Shown in pieces: positions 37,148-46,177 of a stretch of DNA of 64,000 bases. Position 1 is the first letter of the stretch. Each line of letters begins with the position of its first letter. The translations under genes and the position numbers were made by a program. The notes under the pieces were generated by a model, which saw only the letters and a list, made by a program, of their open reading frames with translations, made no database searches and was not told the DNA's origin. The stretch is from NCBI GenBank assembly GCA_018881555.1, contig JACAXG010000105.1:1-64000 (forward strand). Reading direction: 5' to 3'. The stretch comes from Amblyornis subalaris. Taxonomy: Eukaryota > Chordata > Aves > Passeriformes > Ptilonorhynchidae.

Positions 37148-37814
37148 TGTAGTGGTGCAGGCAGTTGAGGCTGCCCAGACCCCAGAAAGAGAGGCTGGTC
37201 CTACAACCTGGTGATCTGGAGCAGGAGCAGAGATTTGACTGCTCACTCAGTGAAAACCGATCTCTTCCCAGGCTCAACAGCCAGCAGGCCCTGTTACTAT
37301 GGTAACTTGTCCTCCCCTCCCTGTTCCATGTATTAGCCTTTAAATGTTCATTTCCCCTCGTTAATATGTATTGCTTCTGGAAAGTTCTACTCTGTTTGAT
37401 GCCCCGTTGGTTCCCTCCTGAAACTCCTCCCTCACCTTGTCCCTATTGCTTTATGTGTTACAACCCCGCCTTATCTCCTCCCCTTAACCCTCAGATTATT
37501 GGTTACCGTTGCTCTCTCCGCCCCCACTCAGTGGGGTATAAAACCCTGTGTAACCCTGCTCCCGGCACTCTTTGTCCCTGAATGCTTCACCTAACAAATC
37601 CTTTGCGTGGAACTCATACAGAGAGTCCCCTCTCGGCTTCTTTATCTCCGCCTGCGTTTTGGAACAACAGCCCTGGAAAGCTCCCTTGGGTGAGGATCCT
37701 GTCCCTACAGCGTGTGGGAGTGTGCAAGCCGCCCATGGTAGATGCCGCAGCTCCAGTGTGGGACACAGCAGCTATACTCCAGGCTTTCATTGAGGGGCAG
37801 CCCGCGATTCTACA
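37148..37814 (+). mobile_element. Solo LTR nested in ERV-A reverse transcriptase (667 bp)
   Basis: It starts TGTAGTGGTG and ends ATTCTACA, giving matching TGTAG/CTACA ends. Perfect 6-bp duplications ggagaa flank it (37,142-37,147 and 37,815-37,820). A TATAAAA box (37,537-37,543) follows an ATTGG box (37,498-37,502), so it is in plus orientation, opposite to ERV-A. Removing it plus one duplication restores continuity of the reverse transcriptase frame, proving a later insertion. The 6-bp duplication indicates a class II family, not the same as ERV-A or ERV-B LTRs. Confidence 0.92.
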
Positions 37815-38261
37815 GGAGAACTTGCCAGTGCTACCTGCTCAATGGGGCTTGGCAGTTGATGGAAGAGACGGAGAAGGCGAATCTGGGGGTGTCCCGTGGG
37901 TGCAGGGGGATATTAAAAAAACAATCTTTAATATCAATAACTGCGAGCTTCCAGGTTCGTGGGAGCACCGAGGGCAAGGGCAAGCCGGGCTGCAGGGGAC
38001 CCATGTCCTCAATGGCCTCATTAATCTTTCTGACCTCGTGGAGGAATCTCCACCTGTCTTTGCCAGGTTTCTTAAGGACAAAGACAGGGGAATTACAAGG
38101 GCTGTTGGTAGGGACAATATGTCCCTTTGCCAATTGCTCCTCCACGAGGGACTCTAGAGCGCTTAGTTTTTCCTGCGACAGGGGCCACTGATCTGCCCAC
38201 ACCGGGTCATCAGTCTTCCAGGTGAGTGGTGGGGTGGTGTGCTCCACAGCGGCCCCGACTA

Positions 38262-38268
38262 AAAATCC
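38262..38268 (-). promoter_or_regulatory. Pro-pol -1 frameshift heptamer
   Basis: The minus strand reads G GAT TTT in the pro frame, immediately before the pro stop codon TAG. It leads, after a -1 step, into the open reverse transcriptase frame. G GAU UUN is of the same type as known betaretroviral pro-pol sites. Confidence 0.75.
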
Positions 38269-39043
38269 CATGCTGGAGGTGGGATTTCCAGCCAAGTCCC
38301 CCATTGAGACAGTACATCCCTGCCCCACAGTGTAAACCCCGACTGAACAACGTATGGTTTTACAGATGCTACACGGCCCTCGGGACCCTCAATGATGATG
38401 TTGTCAGTGCTCCGCATGGAAGTTGCAGTTCCCCCTATCCCAGAGAACCTCCCATGTGCTGGTCTGAGTCCCCATGGACAGGGCCAGTCTGCAGTAGAAA
38501 TGATGGTAACATTGGCCCCGGTATCTATCATCCCTGCCAAGGTGGCAGTAGAGTACCTGTTGTGCAGCTTACAATTCACAGTTGGTTTGTTCCACCCAAC
38601 AACTTCCGTTCAACATATGGATGGTGACCTGTACATCCGGAGATGTCTGTCGGGGTAGAGGATGGCCTGTGTGATTAAAGTTCCCTTAACTAGGAGCAGC
38701 AGCTGGTTGGCACAGGTGATGGTCACTGTTACTTCACCACCTGGGTCCACTGTCTGAACTTCTGAGGTGATGAAAAGTTCAGGTGGGCCCTGCACAGGAT
38801 CTCCAATAATCAAAATATGAATAGTCCTGTGCGGTGGTCCGTACTGTCCTGCACTGATCAGGTGTTGTGCCCCCTCCTTAAGGCTGAGAGACACTCCACT
38901 CACCAGTTCAACTCTTCTCCCCACCTCCCATTGCTGCAAGGGTTCTGGAACTAAGGTGTTACGGTCACAGTCCTCGCAGTGGGTTGCGGGGCAGGGAGTA
39001 ATGGCTGTTGATTTGTTGTCGTAGCACGGGGCTGTCCTGCGCT

Positions 39044-40841
39044 CTATCGTCTGTTTCCCTGCTGCTTCCGGTTGGGGAGCCTAGGAGTGGAGTGTTCTAG
39101 AGGGGCGGACTTGGAAGTGTTTCTAGTCTCTCGTGGAGTAGGGCAGTCCTTAGCAAAGTGTCCGAAGCCCCCACAATTATAACAGCGAGGTTTCAGTTGA
39201 TTGTCTCTAGGTGCCGAAAGCGCTCCCACCACCCTTCTGGCGGCCGCCCTGGTGACCTTAGTTTCATTGACAACTAATTTGGTGCAGGCCTCTATCATCT
39301 GTTCTAATGTGGGAGGCAGGTCCAGCGGGAGAGCTCGTATAACTCTTTGACAACTTTCATTGGCGTTTGCCCTCGCCAAAGCACACAGCAGCTCCCGCTG
39401 GACCTCTAGGCTCTCAACCTGCTTACTCAAGGTCTCTTTTAGCCTGTCAATGAAACTGATGAAGGTTTCACCAACCGCCTGCCGCACCTGAGTAAAATTT
39501 TCCAAGGGGCTGGCAGCATCCAGCATGGTGGATAAAGCCGTTTCAGCTGCCTTCTTTATACCTTCCAGAACCGGTTCTGGAAGATGTCGTGCTTGGTCCT
39601 AGGGTTTATCCATGCTACCTTTGCCGCTTAAGTGCTCTATCGTTAAGACCACCCTATTGGGATCCCTCCAGTAGCCTTGGAGGAGGTCCCGCAATTGCCT
39701 TTTCCACTGCCTTTCCCACAACATGTACTCGGCAGCGGAAAGGAGACACCTCGTAATGGTTTTAATATCGTGTGGGACCAGGGTGTTAGCGGCGAAAGTA
39801 GCCTGGATAAGGCTTTTAAAATACGGGGAGTCCAGCCCAAAGTCCTTCCCTGCCTTGGCAAGCTCCTTGATATTTGCATAGGAGAATGGCTCCCATCGGG
39901 GGTTCCCTCCCCTGCTGTACTGGACTGGGGCAACTGTTAATCCCCAGTCCCCGCCCACCATCTGGTCATCACCACTCCCACTTCCGGTCCCAGTGGCGTG
40001 GGAACCGGAAGTAAGGAAAGGGTTGTGGGCAGAGCCACTGGTGGAGGAGGTGTGATCGTGGGTGGAGTCCGCTACCCAAAAGGGATTCCTGATAGTAGGG
40101 GGAGGTCCCAACGTGGTTACACCCATTGACGCTAGAGAGGGACCCGACGCAGCCACACCCGATGACACGAGGGGTGGAACGGGAGAGGAGCAAGGCAGAG
40201 TGCCATTTGATGTGGCAGCAGGAAGATTGGAGTGGGAAGGGGACAAAATGGCGGGCCGGGCCACGCAGTCGATACCACCTTGTGGACAAACCGGGAGGGG
40301 AAGCCGCAACTGGGTATTAGGGTGCCAGTAAGAGGTCTAGGGGAGAGCCTAGGATGGGGTGATCAGACCCAGCCTGGGAAGGGTACAGGGGAGACCGAGG
40401 GGCGTCAGGGAGACAGTAGCAGCCCTGTGCCACTTGGCAGGATACATCTCCGGGTCCCACCTGTGTAGGGGCAGTGGGGCAAGGGGCACGGGGAGAGGAA
40501 AAAGGTGGAGGGAAAATCTTAACAGGGAGACCCGAACCTTTCCTCACACTTCCCAACTTATTCCGTGCTTCTTTAACTGACTTGTGTATGGCAAGAAACA
40601 AAGGAAGAAACTTCCCGGCTAAAGCATCCCCATTCTGTGCTAAATCAGCTAACTTTTCCCCCACCCAATTCCAAAACTCAACAGACTTAACAGAAGCAGT
40701 AGAGACCGAAGGAAAATACTCAAAAAGCCATCTAGCAAAACGTTCAAGAAGCCCTTTCAAAAAACAAAAATTTCCCGCTCTCGAGGTAGCCCCAACTTGG
40801 AAATATACCTCCCTCTGGGGACGGGTAAACCCAACACCCAT
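39044..40841 (-). pseudogene. ERV-A gag (matrix, capsid, nucleocapsid), broken
   Basis: It starts MGVGF at 40,841, a Met-Gly suited to myristoylation. The matrix domain is helical (40,840-40,600), followed by a proline-rich linker where one frame change occurs (near 40,310-40,345). The capsid N-terminal domain contains FSYANIKELAKAGKDFGL (about 39,880). A single in-frame TAG (39,599-39,601) interrupts the capsid. The major homology region (QAVGETFISFIDRL, about 39,480) and one CCHC zinc knuckle (39,184-39,143) follow. Only one knuckle is seen where betaretroviruses usually have two. The frame ends at TAG 39,044-39,046, just past the slippery site. The intact product would be the virion structural polyprotein. 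Confidence 0.88.
39053..39059 (-). promoter_or_regulatory. Gag-pro -1 frameshift heptamer
   Basis: The minus strand reads G GGA AAC in the gag frame, two sense codons before the gag stop. The -1 frame is open from here into pro. The heptamer is a canonical betaretroviral gag-pro site. Confidence 0.85.
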
Positions 40842-41202
40842 TCTTCCCCAGGTAAACCTTTCCTACCACCGAGAGGAAAAAAAGAACTTAAAAGGCAAAA
40901 AGAGTGACCCACTGGAATTCCCACTCCCCACGGGAGTTCAATCCACCCACCTAGGGTTCCAAAAACACACAACTCACGAGCTCCTCTACTCCAGGGGTCA
41001 ACTGAGGCTGTTGGGATCGTCCTCCGGCTACCGACCAGTCCTCCGATACTCTGGAGCTCCTCTCCATCGAAGGGTTGCCGGTCACCCCTCAGGAAAGATC
41101 TGATAAAACTCAAACCTTCCTGCAGGGGAAGTGGTCGCGCGAATGTGTGACTCCTGGCAGCCTCCTGCTGCCGGGGACGCTTTCAGGGACTCTCTGAAAA
41201 GG
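40842..41202 (-). other. ERV-A leader (5' untranslated, packaging region)
   Basis: About 360 bases between primer site and the gag start. A 118-codon frame overlaps it (41,113-40,757) but lacks recognisable content and is out of frame with matrix. Confidence 0.6.
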
Positions 41203-41220
41203 ATCCCTGTTCGGGTGCCA
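41203..41220 (-). promoter_or_regulatory. ERV-A primer-binding site (tRNA-Lys3 type)
   Basis: The minus strand reads TGGCACCCGAACAGGGAT, two bases after the 5' LTR. It matches the tRNA-Lys3 class of primer sites at 16 of 18 positions, a primer used by lentiviruses and some betaretroviruses and not by alpharetroviruses, which use tRNA-Trp. Confidence 0.85.
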
Positions 41221-41222
41221 CT

Positions 41223-41935
41223 TGATGCGGCCTGCAGGTGGCAAATGTGGTGAAGCGCCATGCCGTCCCCGAAAAGGTCTTGCGTTCCTTGGGTGCCCCA
41301 CACACTCAGGCACCCACACAACCTTGCAATTGGGTAGTGCCTGGGCAAAGCCACAGACACCCCACAAGCACTCACACACATGCCAGGATAGCTCCTTAGT
41401 GCAGCCGGAGGCAAAAGGCAGAGAGGGGTTCTTCTTATGGAGTTCTGAGGGGTTTATTGTAGGTCTGCATATGAAGGGGTCCAGGGAAGAAGAACAGCAA
41501 ACAATAGAGGGTCCAGGGATTTTATACTTGGGGTAGAAGGGGCAGGGAGAGCATCAGGGGCCAATGGGATGAGGGCCAGGGGGCAGAGAGTAGGTGGGGT
41601 TACAAAACTTTAACCAATAGGGAAGGGTGAGGGGAGAAGCAGGGGAACAGGACCAATGGGGCATCAAGTAAGGGAGAAGAATCTAGAACATAACCATATG
41701 AGGAACACAAGAGTGACAGGGCCAACGAGCCAAGCAAACAAGAGAATGCAACATACAGAAACAAGGCCTGCTGGGAGAGCCTTTCCTCTCACCCTAACAT
41801 AGGGAGAGATCCTATAGCTCGGAGCCCTCTCACCATAGGGTCTCCATTGTTCCAGGGCCCTCTGGCCCATCAACTCTACGAGATGCTGGCTCCGCAGCCT
41901 CAGTATCTTCAGCGGCGGCCCAAGCCACTGCAACA
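41223..41935 (-). repeat. ERV-A 5' LTR (713 bp)
   Basis: Minus-strand ends TGTTGCAG and CGCATCA. TATA box AGTATAAAAT at 41,519-41,528 and AATAAA at 41,453-41,458. Partner of the LTR at 32,539. Confidence 0.95.
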
Positions 41936-41941
41936 GAAGAT

Positions 41942-44900
41942 GAGTAAATATTGCAAGAATCCATATGTCTTCGTAATGACAAGTTAATTGCATGAGTTTT
42001 ATGCCAGCTAGAGGGCAGATGAATTAGGTGTGTTGATATTTTTGAGGAAATCCAAGTGATAACCAGACACAGGTATAGCAGCAAGGATAAGGAAGCTCTA
42101 TTCTTTCCATTAGGATCAGCTGACACAAAACATATTTCTACATTGATGTCTATGCTGTACAATTGAATACCCGCCCCCTTCCCTTCCTCTCCCCCTGTTT
42201 GGATCAGGGCTCTTTCCATCCCTGTTATTACACTGCAGGCTGCCATGGCCTGTGCTGAAGTTAAGTACAGCCTGGCATCAAGTGTGAGAAATAAATGAGG
42301 ATACTGTCGACATATTTAATTTAAGACATTAGTATTATCTATTGCTATAATCAATCCAGTGGGTTGATTTTTGTTATGCTGCAGCTTGTTTGCTGCTTTT
42401 ATTGATAGGCACAGCATAACAGTGGATTTGGTGCAGGTGCAGAGCCCTGCTACATTTCCCTCACTGCACCACTCTGACCTAAAATGATGGATGGCTTGGA
42501 GGACATTTTAAACAGCAGGGAAAAGGCAACAGCTATTGCACTTTAGGAGAAATAAATGGGAGATGGGTCAAAATATAATATCCTTCTGTGAGGGAGAGAG
42601 GAAAGGTGATACTGTAAATTGAAAGCAGTCAGGGGATATTAAACACTGCTATTATATACAGTATATTTAAGCTGGTAGGCTGCTGTTAATGAAGAAACTA
42701 TAGTGGTGGTGTTGGGAAAATTTTAAAGCTATTATAAATATTATCTATCAAAAGTGATAAAAATTAGGGAAGCAAGTATTTAAATATATTATCAGACATC
42801 AGTGACAATTGTTAGGTTCAGCAAAACTCTTGGTGATTAACAAATTAGGCCAGGGAAATTTGATGTCAATGATTTGCATGAACTTGAAGCAGATCCATTC
42901 ACTGAAGTGATTTTTTGTTGCTGTTGACTCTTACAGCTTAATCAGACAGAGTAATACACTGAAACAGGCAACTGAATGAAGTTAGATCACCAAGTTACGT
43001 GCAAATAGGACTATTTTGGAGCTACTAGATTTAGAATAAACTAGTTTTAATATTGAACACTCTCTTTCAAAGCAATTAATTTTGGTCCCTTGTAACAGTT
43101 TGGGGGCTAGAAAGTGACAACACTATCCTTCCACAGATTTTCATACTGTAATTACAGGATGTTCATACATCTGAAACATCACAGCCATGCATGGCAAAGC
43201 TACTTGCTACTTTGAAGCTTAAATGAGAGAAGAGAAAAAAAACCCCAAACCTATCACAATTTGTTTTCACAAAACAATCAACACAGGTCTTTTTTTCTGA
43301 AAATTCTTGCTCCTAAATTACTGACATCAACCATGATCCTTCAACTGACACTCCACTCTTCCTGGGAGCCAGGGATTGCAGGAAGGCTCAGCTAAGCTTG
43401 ATCTCCTCCCACCTGGGAAAGGCTCCCTGAGCTACCTCTGAAAACTTTTGCTCAGATTTAGCACAATGCCTCTATCTGGCTTGATTTATTCTGTCAATGC
43501 TTAGAGCAGTTTTAGATTTAAGCTGCACTTAGGAAGTTTACTAAAGGAGGTTCTAGGTGACATATGTAATTGTGGTGGGCAAGTGCTCTCAAGAGTGAAA
43601 AGGAAGAATCTTAAATTCCTCAGCTTCTTCATTAGAGACTGTCTGGATCTCAAAGAATCAGAAAGCATGTATTTGCAATATTAAAAGGGGGTGGGTTTAT
43701 ATCTTCATGACAGATAGAAGTCCTTTTTCCAACACAGAGGACTCAGAGGATTTAAGTACACAGCCCTGTAGCTTTTCCCAGGACCAATAGCAAATGTCAT
43801 AATAAGACTTTGTGTCACTGACAAAACACCTTTTCAGTCTGAGACCCTTGTTCCTGTCTGTACTAATGATGGGTATTCTTCCCCATAAGAAGTCCCAGGA
43901 AAGCTTTCTGGAGCACAAGAGACCTTTCTTCCCAACAAAAGGCATCAGGACCAGCTCCATGTAAGCACAGCACAGCTGTGGTTCAGCAGCCTTGTCTTTG
44001 ATGCTGCAGTTTGTTTCCTTTGCCTGTAATGGCTCTAAGCTGTATGCTTGCTGCACCAGCTACAGCAAGATGGAAGAAGTAAAAAGCTAGTGCTGAACCT
44101 GCCTTTTCCCAGACTTGCTCTGGGGAAGGTGCTTGTGTAGTTTCAGGACACGTACACTCAGCAAGGTGCATCAGAGTCCTGGTAGTCTCGCCCCATTTTA
44201 TTGTTGTGCAGCTACCTTGATTTTGGTAGTTAAATGGGTTTTATCCTCAGATATGTCTCAGCCCTAGAACTTCTGTCCACCAGTGAAGCCCTGATGTTTA
44301 TGCCAGGGACCTGTGGAAGAGAAGACATTGGTCTGCTATAACTTTGTTCTTGGTTTGTGAACTCATTAGGGATGCATATGGCTACACATCATGGCCTGAT
44401 GCTACCAAGGTACTGCCCTGCTTTGCTTGTTCATCAGCGAGTTTGAGAGTTCAGAAGTCGTTAAATTGACTAGAGCATTTGTAGCTCAGACTTACACTGT
44501 AAAGGAGCAGGAACTGGTTTGGTGATCCTGAGCAAATANTTTAAAATATTTGTGTCTCATTCCACGCACCCGTGAGAATAGGAACAATGCTATTTCTCAG
44601 ACTGCAAGATTTTATGAATATGTGCTCCTCAGAATGGAAACTATATCAGTAGGAGTCAATAAGTATGTTAAATAGATACTGAAAAGATTGGACTAAAAAA
44701 GTGCTGGTGGACCCAACACCTATACTGGCAGCTCAGCACTTTTCTGTCATAAATATCATCTTCCTTCGCTTCAGGAGACAGTCCCAAGACATACGTCTTC
44801 CCAATGGGTGAAGTGTAAATCATATAAAGGAATGCTTTCTGAATAAGCCAAAATTACCAAACCAGCTGTACTGATTTGAGTAATGCTGACCTGGGGGGTA

Positions 44901-45320
44901 TATTAGTCCTATGCATTTAATCTTGAGTTATCAAACTGCATTTGCAGGGTACAGTATAACTGGATTTGTATATCTTGTTTCTTGTAGCTGTGTCATCTGT
45001 TTTTGATTTCTGTTGGATGAGTTCTGGAAAAATGGTCTCAATTGTTGACAAGTACTGTGTATGGATCCCCTAATAGGGTGTTTACTGTGGGAGAACAATG
45101 CTTCAGTATAGAGAACTAGTGACAAGAATGGTGGTACAGTATAATGAATACCGTAAAAACTGTGATAATGTAACAAAACAGCTATATAATTTATACAAAC
45201 ATTTTATTGTAAGCGAAGTTGCACTATCATTATCCAGATCATTAAGATTACTTGAATGAGCCTGCCTTTCTTGAATAATAGCCTGTTGGAATTAAAAGCT
45301 GGAAAACACTAGAGTTATTT
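41942..45320. other. No gene seen
   Basis: AT-rich unique-looking sequence; frames of up to 138 codons near the LTR edge are chance continuations. No repeat boundary recognised. Confidence 0.5.
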
Positions 45321-45364
45321 TGTATATAGCCTGTCACTACCATGGTAGTGACAGGCTATATACA
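45321..45364. repeat. 44-bp perfect palindrome
   Basis: The left arm tgtatatagcctgtcactac is followed by the self-complementary centre catg and the exact reverse complement of the arm, with no spacer. Twenty-two base pairs match without error. Confidence 0.97.
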
Positions 45365-45380
45365 GTATAAGTTCTGAAGG

Positions 45381-45411
45381 TCTTGTGACCCGTCTCCAGC
45401 AGGTCACAAGA
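45381..45411. repeat. Inverted repeat (10-bp arms, 11-nt loop)
   Basis: tcttgtgacc and ggtcacaaga flank cgtctccagca, 16 bp after the 44-bp palindrome. Confidence 0.93.
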
Positions 45412-45428
45412 TTTAGTTTTGCCATCTT

Positions 45429-45446
45429 TTGATCTTAACAGATCAA
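45429..45446. repeat. Inverted repeat (7-bp arms, 4-nt loop)
   Basis: ttgatct and agatcaa flank taac; third inverted repeat within 130 bp. Confidence 0.8.
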
Positions 45447-45689
45447 GGGTCTATAAACACTGAAAAAGTAACTGGGACTTCAGGTAACTGTCAGGCGCAA
45501 AGGCTGCTCAGACACCTTTTAAGTGACATTTTCCTATATTTGGAAAAATTACTCATTTCAGAATTAAGGGGAGAATCTTTCACCAGACCCAAGGGTGGCA
45601 AGAGCAGGAGCTTTTAGGAAGCTGGGAGTCAGTGAAGCAACAGGAGAGACAAAGATATCCTGCCAGCTAGGTGATGATCTAGTCTACTT

Positions 45690-46177
45690 GTCCAGTCCTG
45701 GGCTTTTCAGTACAAGTAAGATATGAGTGAGTCTGGCACAGGGCCACAAAGATGACTAAAGGACTGGAGCATCTTTTATATGAGGAGAGGCTGAGAGAGC
45801 TGAGGCTGTTCAGCCTGCAGAAGAGGAGGTTCAAAAGGATTTTATCAATGTGTATAAATAAATACATGATAGGAGGCAATGAAGATTAGGGAGCCAGGCT
45901 CTTCTCAGTAGTTCCCACTGACAGTACAAGAGGCAATGGTCATAAATTAAATAATGTGAAATTCCATCTGAACACGAGGAAACACTTTCATACTACAAGG
46001 GTGGTCAAACACTGGGACAGGTTCCACAGCAAGGTTGTGGAGTCCCTGTGGAGATATTTAAAGCCAAACTGGACATGGTCCTGGACTATCTGCTCTAGAT
46101 GACCCTGCTTGGACAGGGTGTTGGCAAGATGATCTTCTAAAGTCCTTTCCAGCCTAAATGATTCTGTGATTCTGTGA
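45690..46177 (+). mobile_element. CR1 LINE 3' fragment
   Basis: Typical CR1 3' region in plus orientation: gaggagaggctgagagagct, cagcctgcagaagaggaggt, a centre rich in short A/T changes, and the terminal gattctgtgattctgtg tail. 5'-truncated and noncoding. Confidence 0.92.

Larger units (their letters stand above)
35040..38328 (-). pseudogene. ERV-A pol (reverse transcriptase, RNase H, integrase), broken
   Basis: Reverse transcriptase starts in the third frame and shows fingers and palm with the catalytic IDIKDCFF motif near 37,925. It is cut by a solo LTR (37,148-37,814) and resumes in the frame expected after removing the insert plus duplication, with YMDD at 37,043-37,032. The thumb/connection follows after a TGA at 36,690-36,692. 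RNase H shows its TDSSG, glutamate and TDSAYV acidic positions (36,200-36,050) and a late H-x-x-D helix. Integrase shows the HHCC zinc-binding pairs (about 35,790-35,690), then, after a frame change, the catalytic D, D (KTDNGPAY, about 35,440) and E, with a TAA at 35,348-35,350 just before the E. Most of the coding text is preserved despite the stops, so decay is moderate. Confidence 0.9.
38259..39059 (-). pseudogene. ERV-A pro (protease with N-terminal dUTPase-like remnant)
   Basis: This frame opens at the gag-pro slippery site (39,059) and stays open to a TGA at 38,610-38,612. It then continues to the pro terminator at 38,259-38,261. The aspartic protease signature DTGAN lies at 38,525-38,511, followed by the conserved glycine-rich region and a WGRDVL block. 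The upstream part has a VKGTLITQAIL segment resembling the end of retroviral dUTPase folds; that reading is tentative. In betaretroviruses this product is made by -1 frameshifting from gag, as the sequence layout implies here. Confidence 0.8.
32539..41935 (-). mobile_element. ERV-A: betaretrovirus-like provirus, 9.4 kb, defective
   Basis: Complete provirus on the minus strand: 5' LTR 41,935-41,223, primer site, leader, gag, pro, pol, env, purine tract, 3' LTR 33,250-32,539. The 6-bp target duplication gaagat is perfect (32,533-32,538 and 41,936-41,941). Gag, pro and pol occupy three successive -1 frames joined by slippery heptamers, as in betaretroviruses. Env instead has a covalent-type CX6CC transmembrane unit like alpharetroviruses and type D betaretroviruses. 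Damage includes stops in gag, pro, reverse transcriptase, RNase H, integrase and env, at least three frame changes, and a solo LTR inserted into reverse transcriptase. It cannot make functional proteins as read. Confidence 0.95.

Noticed and set aside
40757..41113. 118-codon minus-strand frame in the ERV-A leader as a gag start
   Set aside because: It lacks a matrix fold; the frame starting MGVG at 40,841 has the myristoylation start and the helical matrix domain.
32538..41536. Identical plus-strand frames in the two ERV-A LTRs (32,538-32,852 and 41,222-41,536)
   Set aside because: They are antisense readings of U5/R/U3 kept identical by the LTR copies, not a gene.
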